A DNA stretch of 64,000 bases from Limnephilus marmoratus (Eukaryota > Arthropoda > Insecta > Trichoptera > Limnephilidae): assembly GCA_917880885.1 (NCBI GenBank), contig OU862928.1, positions 39,420,962 to 39,484,961 of the forward strand, in the 5' to 3' direction. The notes beneath the pieces were generated by a model. The model saw only the letters and a program-made list of their open reading frames with translations, had not been told where the DNA came from and ran no database searches. A program made the position numbers and the translations under genes. Of the stretch, positions 19,755 through 30,141 are shown one piece after another (position 1 is the stretch's first letter; the number at the start of each line of letters is the position of its first letter).

Positions 19755-20185
19755 CCATCCATGCCCAAATCTAAAAGAACCCTTAACATATTTTGGACCG
19801 AAATTTTTACGAATAATACTGGATATTTTAATCCTATGTCTAGAATGTCTCGATCATTCAAGGATCGTGTTAAAATACACAGTTTCATAGATATTTTTGT
19901 AAATAATATAACACGTTTCAAAAAATATCTCCACAATTTGTGCACTTAAAAACAAACAAAAAAGTTGTTTTATTACTTTTCAGTAAATACTTCGTTATAA
20001 ATATTGTCTACCTACTTGTTATTATTATGTATTTAAGTTTTCAAGTTATGTTTAAATAATACTTGCATTGTTTTTCATGCAATTGCTTCTGTGAAAATGC
20101 ATATGTGATTACTGCAGACACATTAGTCTAGGGATATTTATATTTGTATTTTAATTTATTATATATTACATACAAAAATGCTTGG
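19755..20185 (+). pseudogene. Non-LTR RT C-terminal tail with 3' UTR (family K)
   Basis: An open frame of 62 codons ends in NNITRFKKYLHNLCT, a tail of the FKKYL type common at the C-terminus of non-LTR RTs. It is followed by an AT-rich 3' region whose last 85 bases recur inverted at 17738-17900. The assignment rests on the tail motif and the repeated 3' end. Confidence 0.5.
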
Positions 20186-20194
20186 TCAGATATA

Positions 20195-20360
20195 TTATAT
20201 ATTTTAACCAATTTACACAAAACCTTGACAAATTATATACCTCAAACCTTCCTCATGAATCACTCCATCTATTGGTGAAAACCGCATGAAAATCCGTTGC
20301 GTAATTTAAAAGATCTAAGCGTACATATAGCGTAAGCAACTTCGTTTTATACTTAGTAGA
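20195..20360 (+). repeat. Family C internal fragment
   Basis: Contains ACCAATTTACACAAAACCTT, GACAAATTATATACCTCAAA and CCGCATGAAAATCCGTTGCG, all found in the same order in the longer family C copy at 59276-59665. Confidence 0.6.
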
Positions 20361-20761
20361 TAAAGATAATTTTAACTGCGTCCTTTCATATAATAGAACT
20401 AATCGATAAACTTTATTTTACGACAGAGCATTAATTTTGCACTCTCCACTACAAACTATTTAGCATTATTAACTGATAATAAAATTGATTAGGTCGTTAT
20501 AATGTCCAATATTGAACGAAAGAGGGCGTTGAATACTCGACGGGTAACACTTTTAGTTTGACAATTTTAATTTATTTATTATTAAATATAAATAAATCAG
20601 GTAATATAACCTGGAACTGGTTTATTTATAGCGACAGACCTGCTCAAATAAATACACAACATTGGTTTAGCTTTTGTTTTGTATGGATTCTTGAAATAAT
20701 AACTCATACAAACCACCAAAGCAATGTTTACAATTTGGGAGATGGATAACCATTTATTATA

Positions 20762-21138
20762 CCGGGTGTCCGGGGGTAAAGTGCATCAACTTCGGGAGGT
20801 GATTCTACATGATGGTAGGAGTAAAAAAGATTAACAACTTTTTCCGAAATTCCAACATTTTTTCCCATACAAAAAGACGTACCTACTAAAAATCCTTAGT
20901 GTGAGGTACGATCTTACTTGCTGACAGCCTGCCGGGCGCCCAACTCGATTGTGATTGGCCCGTATCGTAACAGCGGAAAATAATAAATCTGGCCGCACAC
21001 GCTGGATGAATTTTATAGTTTTTCCTCAAAACTACCGCTAAAAGTTGGAATTTCGAAAAAAGTTATTTATCTTTTTTACTTATACTAACATGTAGAATCA
21101 CCTCCCGAAGTTAATGCACTTTACCCCCGGACACCCTG
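20762..21138. mobile_element. Inverted-repeat element, 377 bp, about 95-bp TIRs
   Basis: Left end CCGGGTGTCCGGGGGTAAAG and right end (reversed) CAGGGTGTCCGGGGGTAAAG, similar through GGTGATTCTACATG and AAAAAAGAT for about 95 bp. TATA flanks both sides (20758-20761, 21139-21142). It interrupts a family B copy: the flanks GGGAGATGGATAACC... and TAACCAACACCTCTG belong to one element. Confidence 0.8.
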
Positions 21139-21142
21139 TATA

Positions 21143-21550
21143 ACCAACACCTCTGCAATAGGTCACACCGAGTGGTTCGCTACGTTTTGTGACTTAGCAG
21201 GTGCGCACGGATTCATGGGGTGAGGTTTGTCCGCATATTGACGGCAGATGTCCATCAACTGTGTGGCAGGCCAGATCTGGAGAGACTGGTTGAAGAAGAC
21301 TTTTGACCTCTCCGACGGGACTACACAACTTCGCCTTGCACCGCAGTAGGAGGGATAGATTCATATATCCGTCACTTCTGCACACTGACCTCCAGATTCC
21401 TACCCACCCCTTATTCCTTTTCCTTCCCAGTACTTCCTCTCCTTCCTTCCATATAAATATCCTCCACACAGTATCCCAAAGATGACAGGCCCTGATGGGA
21501 ATTATTTTCCTCAGGACCTCCTGAGTGGAGCTCATGTAAAAAAAGCATGT
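21143..21550 (+). repeat. Family B retroposon, long variant
   Basis: Begins at ACCAACACCTCTGCAATAGG and ends CATGT plus an A-run near 21537. Contains a middle block with CTCCGACGGGACTACACAAC and GGAGGGATAGATTCATATAT that is lacking in the 3.8 and 26.1 kb copies but present at 30.4 and 36.1 kb, so at least two subfamilies exist. Confidence 0.7.
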
Positions 21551-21802
21551 CATATCCTTTTTTTATCAAGCCTTATCGAAAATTGCCTCCCCTACATTCA
21601 ATATCTCATCTCTTCTGATTCTATAACTGAATTCGACTTCAATCTTTCAGATAATTTTTAAATTTGCCTATTTAAATAAAATTAATACGTAAATGCACAT
21701 ATCCTCGCCATGGAGGGGCCAACCTATACATATACTACCGATATCTGTCGGAAAACTCTATTACCTCTCGTGGGGTAAAGTTTGTTCGGGTCTCGGCGCC
21801 GA

Positions 21803-22005
21803 ATTTGATATCGACTCCTTAGCTCAGTTGGTAGAGCACTTGCCATCTAAGCAAAGGGTCCTGGGTTCGAGTGCCAGAGGTGCCAATATATTTTTCTGAT
21901 TTTTCTGTTTCCACATTTTCGATTGAGTTTCGCTAATATTGTCTTCATTTAATTAAATATTATAATTTGAGATTTTACTCATAAATAATAATATTAATAA
22001 AATTT
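21803..22005 (+). repeat. tRNA-derived SINE, second type, copy 2
   Basis: A-box CTTAGCTCAGTTGGTAGAGC, B-box GGTTCGAGTGCC, then the same body as the 19.0-kb copy, ending in an AT-rich tail directly before the RT fragment that starts at about 22012. Confidence 0.75.
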
Positions 22006-22011
22006 TCACAT

Positions 22012-23155
22012 TTGTCAAACATTACGTTTATGCAGATAATACGGCACTAGTCATTTCGCATGAAGAATTATGGATTGCAATAAAACTCATGCAGCACGAT
22101 TTCCTTTCCTTACAGAAATGGTCACATGATGCGGGTCTTATAATAAAATCCAAAAAAACTAAATTAATGCACATACGATCTCCTCATGCCAAATATACCA
22201 TCACGCCTGGAATAAAATCGCATACATTTGAGTGTATACACAATTCGTCACAATCCTGCAAATGCGGAACCATTGAAATTGTACAAACGTATATATATTT
22301 GGGGATAACTGTAGATACGCATATGAAATGGGATACTCACATAAGCAACATCTGCAAACGCCTACAAGCTATTGCTGGGCGAATTTACAAAATTAAATAT
22401 TTCATGCCCATAAGTACGTTAAAAATAATTTATTTGTCATTAGCGGAATCTACTATCAGATATGGAATAACGTCTTGGGGCAACTCGTGCAAGACAAATA
22501 TAGATTACATTCAAACAATTCAAAACTCTTTGACTAAGCTCTTGGTAAGCAAAAGTATTTATGCACAAAGAAGAGACATAAAATTATTATATGAGTCAGT
22601 TAATATATTACCTGTTCGAGGGATATTATGGTTTAAAATTGTATGCCAAAACCTTTTCTCGGATTCAATATATAAAGAAAAAGTTGACCATGCACATGGC
22701 ACTAGATTTAGTAAAAATGAGGGTTTATCCGTTCCGAAAATTATAAATAAATACGGACAACGGACATTCACTTATCTTGTCCCTACCATATTTAATAAGA
22801 TGCCAGTGAACATAAAAATCGAATCAAATTGCACCACCGATTTCAAAAAAAAAAATTAAAAAATGGCTAATGGATCAAAACTTTTTATACTGATATTGTT
22901 TGTAATCTTATGTATAAATATGACTAAGAGTAATTTGCCTGTGTTATACCTGTATATTTTATGCCTTTGTATTGTAGCTATTTAAAAGTTATTCTTCTGT
23001 ATCTATTTTGTATATTGTGGTTTCTTGTTATATTTGTGATTTAATGTTATATTAATATTGTTAAATTGACCTGCTGACAAACTGCTTTGGCAGTTTAGCG
23101 GGTGCTTAAAATGAAGAATAAAAAAAAAACGTTAAAAATTAAAAATAAATATAAG
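22012..23155 (+). pseudogene. Non-LTR retrotransposon, 5'-truncated, RT C-terminal half
   Basis: Open from about 22015 as VKHYVYADNTALVISHEELW, then LQKWSHDAGLIIKSKKTKLM, a YLGITVDTHMKWDTHI block, IRYGITSWGNSC and a long thumb region to about 22855. The catalytic YADD signature reads YADN, which would abolish activity. An A-run at 22846-22860 shifts the frame, after which KKWLMDQNFLY continues. The 3' UTR runs to ACAAACTGCTTTGGCAGTTT and an A-rich tail near 23120-23155. Jockey/CR1-like by layout. Confidence 0.85.
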
Positions 23156-23984
23156 AAATATCATTGGACTGCCATGCTATCTACGTTTTTTACTCCAAAT
23201 ATGCTCGGGCACGTTTTGTTACACCCTGTATATAATGAACCTTCACCGCAGTTTGATATGCCTGCGGAAGGTGAAACAGCTGTCACGCATAGTAATTAAT
23301 TACTCATTACAAAGCAGAACTTAAAATGTTATTATAATTCTACAAAGTTAACGATGTTACTTTGAAATATTGCCTTAAATCATAAGATCGGGTACCGATA
23401 CGGTTCTGTGGTTTTGTAACGCAATAATGTCACACCGATGAAGTCATCGATACTTTGGTGGAGTTAGCATGAAGTCGGTGTTATTGTGTTATTGACAAAT
23501 GCGACATACTCGTACTCCTTTACACACGTTTAGTTCTTACTTACAGGTACCTGACAACTACTTCTATATCTTTGATCTCATTACTAATTTCTGTACATTA
23601 CTCGGAATTGCAGGGACTGGATTAGGTATTAAGTATCCATTGCTGTCGGTGGGTTTTCGGAAATCTATGTTAAATTATTATTTTATGTATTTATGTATGT
23701 ACCTTCGTAGAATGCACAAAAGGGTTTATGGACATGCAATCTAAGTCGGGTTCTGAAATTCAACCACGCAGATGCTATCCTATTAATACTGTTTGATGAT
23801 TGATGATGATAATATGTTGACATAAGATCATAATATGAATTGTACTTTAACACGAATAAATACGAGACAAAGACGAACATTTAAAACATTTTATGAAGCT
23901 TTAAAAAGACACTTGAAGCCTTTTGACACCAAACTTTAACTTACGAGAGAGAATTTATAAGTAAAAGCGGGCGGCGTTTTATCC
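23156..23984. other. No gene recognised
   Basis: AT-rich single-copy-looking sequence. No repeat family or coding segment identified. Confidence 0.4.
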
Positions 23985-24323
23985 GTATAAACGTATTCCC
24001 CCAATTTCCTCTCTGGATTTTGAAATATTTTTTTAATATAAGTAATAAAGATAGCGACCACTAGCGTCTCGGTACGTTTTGCTTTATTTAATAATTTACT
24101 TATAGATGTTAGGACTCTCCGAAAATCGTTAAAATTGCCTGGTTTGAACGCCATCAACAGACGGGTACGTTTTAAGATTTTCACGGCCAAAAGTATTTTC
24201 GTTATTTGTTTTTGGGGTGTTATGTCGTGTTGCGCTACCTTATTCTTGAGATCCGGCAGATCCGGTAGCGTATTTACAAAACCTATACCGATTCAGTCGG
24301 TAGCGCTACCTCTTTCTTTAGCC

Positions 24324-24370
24324 AACGTTTCGGACAGCATTGCAGTGTCCATCATCAGGGTAGATCCGGT
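24324..24370 (-). ncRNA. Hammerhead-ribozyme-like motif, minus strand
   Basis: Minus strand: CTGATGA (24352-24358), one unpaired base, stem II GGACA/TGTCC with a 9-base loop, GAAA (24328-24331) then CGTT. Stem I begins CC/GG and is then imperfect. The extra base between the CUGAUGA box and stem II is unusual but shared with the other two motifs of this window. Confidence 0.55.
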
Positions 24371-24400
24371 AGATGTGTCATCACATGATCCGGTAGATAC

Positions 24401-24470
24401 ACATCTACCGGATCTGCCCTGATGATGGACACTGCAACACTGTCCGAAACGTTGGCTAAAGAAAGAGGTA
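24401..24470 (+). ncRNA. Hammerhead-ribozyme-like motif, plus strand
   Basis: CTGATGA 24419-24425, one unpaired T, stem II GGACA (24427-24431) with TGTCC (24441-24445), GAAA 24446-24449, then CGTT with a possible GUU cleavage triplet after 24453. Stem I pairs GCC (24416-24418) with GGC (24454-24456), then after an internal loop CTACC with GGTAG. Stem III is only the palindrome ACGT, so it could close mainly in a dimer. Confidence 0.6.
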
Positions 24471-24680
24471 GTGCAACACGGTATAACACCCCAAAAACAA
24501 ATTACGAAAAAAAGCCATCAACAGACGTTCAGTATACAAACCAGACAATGTATTTAAAAATAATCAAAACGTACAGATATGGAATATAATCATCTAATAG
24601 ACTTGGTAAAAAAATCTTTAAAATCGATTCAGTTTGGAGGAGAAAAAGAAAAATACAAAACCTCCATGGTGACGATTTTA

Positions 24681-25038
24681 TTTAGGTATTGTCAGCCTTA
24701 GATACAGTTGTCCTTTGCGTTTAAACAAACAAGATAGATTTAGAATTTCCTTGACCATATTACAAATCCTTGGTACAGTTTTTGTACCATTTTCCAAATA
24801 AAAAATACATCAAGATCATAATAAAATGATTCTTGGAATTTGGAATATCATTTCAGCATAAATTTGGCGACAAGCCGTTGACCTTGTATCAATAATGACT
24901 TCCAAGAATTATCAAACACACAACATTGGCAATAAAAGATCTTCCCATTTGAATAAAATGCCAATAAAACAGCGTTGCAGACTCCAGATGTTATCTGATT
25001 TGTTACAAATTGTTTATATTATTTAAATGCCTTAATAT
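24681..25038. other. No gene recognised
   Basis: AT-rich, no recognised repeat or coding sequence. Confidence 0.4.
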
Positions 25039-25565
25039 CTACTCGTGTGTCGACAATATCTTGTTCTTCTTCTTGTGCCCTGTCCGTTGGTTATCAATGT
25101 TATCATGTTGGCTATGCGGACTTTGTTTACTGCGGCCCGGAAGCTCTACAGTAGACTGGCCAAACCACTGTCTCAGGTTTTTCAGCCATGAGGTTCTCCT
25201 TCTTCCAGGGCCCCGTCTTCCGGCAATCTTTCCCTGCATTATGAGGTTCAGGATCTCATACTTCTCTGAATGTCTCATCACGTGTCCTAGATATTAAAGT
25301 TTTCGGATTTTTATTGTTTTAATAACGTATTTTTCTTCATTCATCCGAACCATACCATTTTCATTCGTAACCCTGTCCATTCAGCTTATTTTAAGTATTT
25401 TTCTGTAGATCACATCTCAAATACGTCATGTCGCCTAATTAGTTCTCCAGTAAGCGTCCATGCTTCCATTCCATAAAATAATATCGAAAACACGTAGCGT
25501 CCGACCATTCACATTCGTAATCCAAGGTTGAGATCCTTACTGCAGAACATTTTTTTCATATCTTG
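25039..25565 (-). pseudogene. RTE-type reverse transcriptase C-terminus
   Basis: Minus strand reads LNLGLRMRMVGRYVFSILFY, GMEAWTLTGELIRRH and, after frame breaks, MMRHSEKYEILNLIMQGKI with RGPGRRRTSWLKNLRQWFG. The MRHxEKYExLxLIMQGKI..RGPGRRR..WL phrase is characteristic of the C-terminus of RTE-like endonuclease-RT proteins common in Lepidoptera. Several stops; non-functional. Confidence 0.8.
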
Positions 25566-26052
25566 TTCAGGAGCGACAAATGCAAGATTATACCCAAACT
25601 GATAATCCAGGAGAAGATTGGTGGAAATGAAAGACTAACCATCTCGCCCTTGCGCACCGCCGAACATCTCGGTCTTGGCACACACTTCTTGCCTCGGTCA
25701 CATTCATACATCGTCTCATACATGCTGTTCTGTTATTCTAACTCTTGACATGGCCCGACTCAAGTATCTGTTTCACTTGGTCGTGCCATGTCTACCTCGG
25801 CCATGCACGACTTCTTCTGCTTTTCAAATTTGCGTCATATATTCTCCTTACACTACTTTCCTCGTTCATTCGCACTACATGCCCAAACCATCTGAGCGTC
25901 CCTTTCAATGAGCCTTGCTTTCATTGCGGATCTCCACGTTTCTCAGACGATCATACATGGTTTTACCACACATACGCCTCAGGGATATCATTTTAACAGC
26001 ATTCAGTCTACTTTCATCCTTCCTCTGCCAGTTCCATGCCTCACTGCCATAC

Positions 26053-26397
26053 ATCAGGGTATTTTTTTTTTTTTTTTTACATGAGCTCCACACAGGAGGC
26101 CCTGAGGAAAACAATTTCCCTCAGGGCCTATGTCATCTTTGGGGATGCTGTGTGGAGGGTTTTTTTAAGGAAAGGAAGGAGAGGAGAGTTCTGGGAAGGA
26201 AAAGGGTTTAAGGGGTGGGTAGGAATCTGGGGTTCAGTGTGCCTTGGTCATCCGCCTCCAAGACCTAGACAAACCTCACCCCATGAACCCGGGCACCCCT
26301 GCTAAATCACCAAACGTAGCGAACCACTTGGGGTGACCTATGGCAGAGGTGTTGGTTATCCAATAAAGGTTCCCGGGGCGGCGGTATTTATTCCCGC
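26053..26397 (-). repeat. Family B retroposon, young nested copy
   Basis: The A-tail (T-run on plus) starts at 26053 and the 5' end is at GGCGGTATTTATTCCCGCC. TCAGGGTA precedes and follows it, and the related element at 58.95 kb reads CATACATCAGGGTAGGTAG without interruption, so the duplication and integration point are supported by an empty site. About 345 bp. Confidence 0.85.
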
Positions 26398-26463
26398 CTC
26401 AGGGTAGGTACTAGCACTCCATTGCGGACGGCTAGGGTCGATTCTTTGAACAGTTTTTGTTTT

Positions 26464-26716
26464 TTTTTTACCTGAGCTCCACACAGGAGGCCCCGAGGAA
26501 AATAATTTCCCTCAGGGCCTATGTCATCTTTGGGGATGCTGTGTGGAGGGTTTTCTTTTTAAAGAAGGGATGGAAAGGAAATGGGAATGGGAAGGAAAAG
26601 GGTTTAAGGGGTGGCTAGTTCTGGGGTTCAGTGTGTCCTCGTCATCCGCCTCCAAGACCTAGACAAACCTCACCCCATGAACCCGGGCACCCCTGCTAAA
26701 TCACGAAACGTAGTTA
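26464..26716 (-). repeat. Family B retroposon, 5'-truncated nested copy
   Basis: Same element and orientation as the preceding copy, ending at AAATCACGAAACGTAG without the 5' third. It splits the phrase CAGTTTTT...ATTGGCGCC that is contiguous at 58.99 kb (ACAGTTTTTATTAGCGCC). The target duplication is not clear. Confidence 0.75.
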
Positions 26717-26994
26717 TTGGCGCCAATGGCTCGTTTAGTCCTCCATTTGGAGTTACCTGCATTTACCTTTCTTGCAATATCTCTATCAACCTTCCCATCT
26801 CTCGTAAACATACTTCCCAAATACATAAACTAATTCACCTGCTCCAAGTATTCATCACTCACAACTATATTGCAATAACTCAATAACTTAACAAGACTAC
26901 CGAGCCACTGGAGCCCGTATGGAAATGTTTGAGAATTCGGTTGTAAATTTCCCGCCCTCTTTCAAAAAAATTAAATCTCCGAATTTTAATACGC

Positions 26995-27060
26995 TTTTTA
27001 GCGTCGCTTTTTCGTTTCATCGATTTTCAAAACACAACGGTGCTAAATAAGTTTTCACTT
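26995..27060. repeat. Family F-associated short fragment
   Basis: TTTCGTTTCATCGATTTTCA and ACAACGGTGCTAAATAAG recur at 18.4, 32.9 and 52.1 kb, next to family F sequence. Confidence 0.45.
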
Positions 27061-27107
27061 CAAAAATTATAGTATCTACTCCTAGTAATTTTTGCACAAT
27101 TATAAAA

Positions 27108-27152
27108 CGTTGGTTAAAGAACGAGGAAGCACAACACGGCATAATAACCGAA
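27108..27152 (+). repeat. Fragment of the hammerhead-unit family
   Basis: CGTTGGTTAAAGAACGAGGA then AGCACAACACGGCATAATAA resembles 24450-24490 downstream of the hammerhead core; the core itself is absent. Confidence 0.5.
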
Positions 27153-27195
27153 CCAATATTCATTAAAATGCCGTTGGCTGTGACAACACCCCTTA

Positions 27196-27770
27196 TCCAT
27201 AGACTTCAGATACTAATATCTACAGCCTGTATGTCGGACGAATATCTACAACTCATATGTTGGACTAATATCTACGAACTTCAGAGTGTTGACTAATATC
27301 TACAGAGCTATAAGGACGGACGAATATCTATGACGGTCCCAGTGTTGACTAATATCTACAGAGCTATAAGGACGGACGAATATCTATGACGGTCCCAGTG
27401 TTGACTAATATCTACAGAGCGTAGGTTGGACTAATCAGCTAAATGTGTCCAATAGTGTCTATATTAGGGATTTTTACATACATAGGTACTAACATAAATT
27501 AAGTTTTTTAAACTGCGTACGCAATATTACGTTATTCCAATATGCTATACATAATTGCAAATCCAACCTCTGCCAGTGCTGTAGATATTCGTACGCACTT
27601 TGGTTGTCATAGATATTAGTCAGCAGTTTTGTAGATATTCGTACGCACTTTGGTTCTCATAGATATTAGTCAGCAGTTTGAGCTGTAGATATTCGTACGC
27701 ACTTTGGTCCTCATAGATATTAGTCCGATTTTTTCAGTTTTTTTAATTCCTATAGATATTAGTAGACGTC
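27196..27770. mobile_element. Non-autonomous element with repeat-built inverted ends, copy 2
   Basis: Same core and end design as 15790-16290. This copy has a duplicated 60-bp unit on the left (GAGCTATAAGGACGGACGAA appears twice) and an extra right-hand unit, showing that the subterminal arrays change in number between copies. Confidence 0.75.
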
Positions 27771-27774
27771 TCCT

Positions 27775-28670
27775 ATCCATTTATTTTTATTTTTTTTTTT
27801 TTATTATTTTTTAGCATATAAAATATAATGTACATTTAGATGATGTATTAATTTGCTTACATGTTCACATTCAAATATGTTAATACCACTCTTCCATGGA
27901 AGCGTTAGCTTGTGTCTGGAAGAGTAGTGTACATTTTTTAATGCTATATTTAAGTTTTTAAATTACAATGTGAATGTAAAAAACAATATGTTGTAAGTTC
28001 GGTGATATGTAATTATAAGTATTTATCTATTATATGTTTATCATAAAATCTTTAAATTTCTGCTGATTTTCTTGGAATTGCTTGTTTAATGCCTCACCTA
28101 ACCCGAACTAACCTAGTCATCATTCTCTGATGGTCGTTATAAAATACGTTATATATTTAGTCAGTTTTGGGCATAGCATTTAAACAGCTAGAAACAGTTG
28201 CCAAATTGCCTAAATCGCTGCTTGAAGCGTTATTTATGTTTGATTCATATCTTCTAAAGTTATAAATTATTTTGTGGCAAGGTCAGGGGTGTATTAGTTT
28301 TTAGTTAATAATAATTATAACTGTATGTGGGTGTATTAGTTTTTAGTTAATAATAATTATAACTAACAATACACTTTAGATGTGCTTGTCAAATTTAGAA
28401 GAAATATTAAATTTAGATATCACCGTAAATGTTAACTTGTCTGATTTATTTGTTCGCTTTTCGGAACAACTGACGTAGGTATCATAGAAATTGTTGTGTC
28501 TTCCTCTGTTAACTGTAATAGAAAGAGAAAACATCATGCTTTATACTCAAATATAAAAATTAACCATCAAAGTTTCATCGCAATTAAAAAAAAATATTAC
28601 TTTCGGAATTTTTTATTACTTATTTTTTACATGGAACGACAAAAAGTTAAATGGCAGTAACGTTTATAAT
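27775..28670. other. AT-rich spacer with a short tandem duplication
   Basis: T-rich run at 27782-27812. A duplicated 36-mer (GGTGTATTAGTTTTTAGTTA plus AATAATTATAACT) sits at about 28288-28365. No gene recognised. Confidence 0.5.
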
Positions 28671-28673
28671 ACA

Positions 28674-28860
28674 CTAGCTGACCCAGCCACGCGTTGCTGT
28701 GGCTAATGAAACACAACGCCCTTTACAACCACGATAAATAAACTCACACCGATATCTGTTATTTTGTATATAAACCAAATCCACACCGCCCGCTTGCCAG
28801 AACGCCACCCTAATCATATGTATGAAATATACTGTACGACCTATTCTCATGACTACCAAA
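28674..28860 (+). repeat. Family C copy
   Basis: Starts ACTAGCTGACCCAGCCACGC and includes GTTGCTGTGGCTAATGAAAC. Confidence 0.65.
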
Positions 28861-28947
28861 TATATCTACATAATCGGAGGAGTGCGACCACAAACACCGT
28901 GATTTAAGTTTTTACTTTTTCTCTCCTTATGTTTCATTTATGTATTA

Positions 28948-29602
28948 CTAGCTGACCCGGACACGCGTTGCTGTGGCTAATAAAACACAACGTCATCTAC
29001 TGGATGGTTATCCAACCTTTATAACCACCGCCGTCTTTGAGTTTATCGCGAAGAGACAGACAGATGCCGTGGAGGGCATTAATTTATAATACGTAGAGAT
29101 GTTGTGAAAGATTATAATAATGTGCATGAAATGCTTGGGGCAACTAACGTATTTAAGTTAAGGGCCCGCAACTCGGATTTGTACCGATTTATTACATATT
29201 TCCCTTGAACGCGGTAAGTTTTAAAGCTCTTAAAAAAGTACATGTTATTCTTGAAGATAATATCTAGACTTTGCCCGCGCCGAAACGCAAATTATATAAA
29301 ATTCCCTCGATAGAAAAAAATCGCAAAGTATGCTCCAAAAATTATTATAAACACGTTTGTTTCAGTTATTTTACAAGTTATATGTATGAAAAAAAATCAG
29401 TGTTTCTTTAAATGCTGTTTAAGATAATGCCCGCGAGATTTTTGCTCTATTTTAAACGAGTCGTGTTTTATTAAATATTTTCGCAATTTTCGCATCGATT
29501 TTGTCGCTGTAAATGTTAGCGCTCTCCTCTAACATTCGGTTAATTTCGTATCTCTCCATCTGCTTCTTTTCGTGCCCGGTTGCAGAGCCTTAAGTGTTTA
29601 TG
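28948..29602 (+). mobile_element. Family C plus family F block between 31-bp direct repeats
   Basis: Family C start (CTAGCTGACCCGGACACGCG) followed by family F (29157-29600). The 31 bases from TTTTCTCTCCTTATG to ATTTATGTATTA occur perfectly at 28917-28947 and 29603-29633, and weaker similarity extends about 12 bases further left. It may be one insertion with a long target duplication or an unequal exchange. Confidence 0.55.
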
Positions 29603-29640
29603 TTTTCTCTCCTTATGTTTCATTTATGTATTATGTTTAA

Positions 29641-30141
29641 TCTCCCGGAGAAGTCGTAGAAAGAAGAAATCGTACAATTTTCCAGGATCCAACATTAATG
29701 TCTAATACCTGTCCGACTCTGTCGAAAAACGCATTGTATATGTATATTGGAAGCTTCCATTCGTGGGTCGACAATATCGATAACTTGTTTTCGTCATCTT
29801 TCATGCAACATGATGACGCCAGCGCTAACATTTTAGCATTTCGTGTGAAACGCGGGGACATGAGGCATGAGCGCATAAGACAAAGTGTGGATGTAAAATG
29901 CACCGTTCAGGAGAAAAACTGCCCACTTGAGAAGCTAATCAAGGAGATTCCAGGTACAAAGGAACTACCAAAAGACTGTTTCGATGTCTCCGGTTATTGT
30001 TCCCAATATTTTAATATCTACCATCCCACTTATTCGACTTGTCTCCTACGATTTTCTCAAATTGGCAAGACGTTAATCGATGCTTTAAATGACATTGCAA
30101 TAATAAGGAAAAGGGAAATGGATAGTGCGGAATTAAATTAG
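29641..30141 (+). CDS. Unrecognised coding segment, up to 166 codons
   Basis: Open from 29641 (TAA just before) to TAG at 30139-30141. First ATG at 29698 gives 147 residues beginning MSNTCPTLSKNALYMYIGSF. A plausible acceptor, CAATTTTCCAG, ends at 29685 in the same frame, so this may be a 3'-terminal exon. Composition is normal for a folded protein, with six or so cysteines (CTVQEKNC, KDCFDV, SGYCSQ, STCLL) and no repeat family match that I know. It lies antisense in the giant intron and abuts family F. Could be a host exon, a retrogene or part of an unknown mobile or viral element. Confidence 0.45.
   Translation, partial: SPGEVVERRNRTIFQDPTLMSNTCPTLSKNALYMYIGSFHSWVDNIDNLFSSSFMQHDDASANILAFRVKRGDMRHERIRQSVDVKCTVQEKNCPLEKLIKEIPGTKELPKDCFDVSGYCSQYFNIYHPTYSTCLLRFSQIGKTLIDALNDIAIIRKREMDSAELN

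Larger units (their letters stand above)
24164..24513. mobile_element. Insertion of two inverted hammerhead-bearing units, 14-bp TSD
   Basis: Flanked by GCCATCAACAGACG at 24150-24163 and 24514-24527. Inside, a left arm and a right arm are inverted copies sharing GCCAACGTTTCGGACAGC, CAGTGTCCATCATCAGGG and the GGGTGTTATxxxGTGTTGC ends. The left arm holds about 70 extra bases between two CGCTACCT repeats. Each arm carries a hammerhead-like core. Known: Penelope-like elements often insert as inverted or tandem partial copies, carry hammerhead motifs and make TSDs of variable length. No RT is present here, so the assignment is inference. Confidence 0.7.
23985..24680 (+). repeat. Family H repeat, interrupted copy
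   Basis: Left part 23985-24163 and right part 24514-24680 join at the 14-bp phrase GCCATCAACAGACG, which occurs on both sides of a 350-bp insertion. The 15.3-kb copy shows the uninterrupted sequence. Confidence 0.75.
25625..26890 (-). pseudogene. RTE-like element, degraded, interrupted by two family B copies
   Basis: Minus-strand landmarks match the element at 31145-31850: GKTMYDRLRNVEIRNESKAH, LNAVKMISLRRMCGKTMYD, LMYGSEAWNWQRKDESRLN and, beyond both insertions, the coding equivalent of the ERRVNAxxNG region near 26730-26800. The two insertions are at 26053-26397 and about 26464-26716. Confidence 0.75.
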
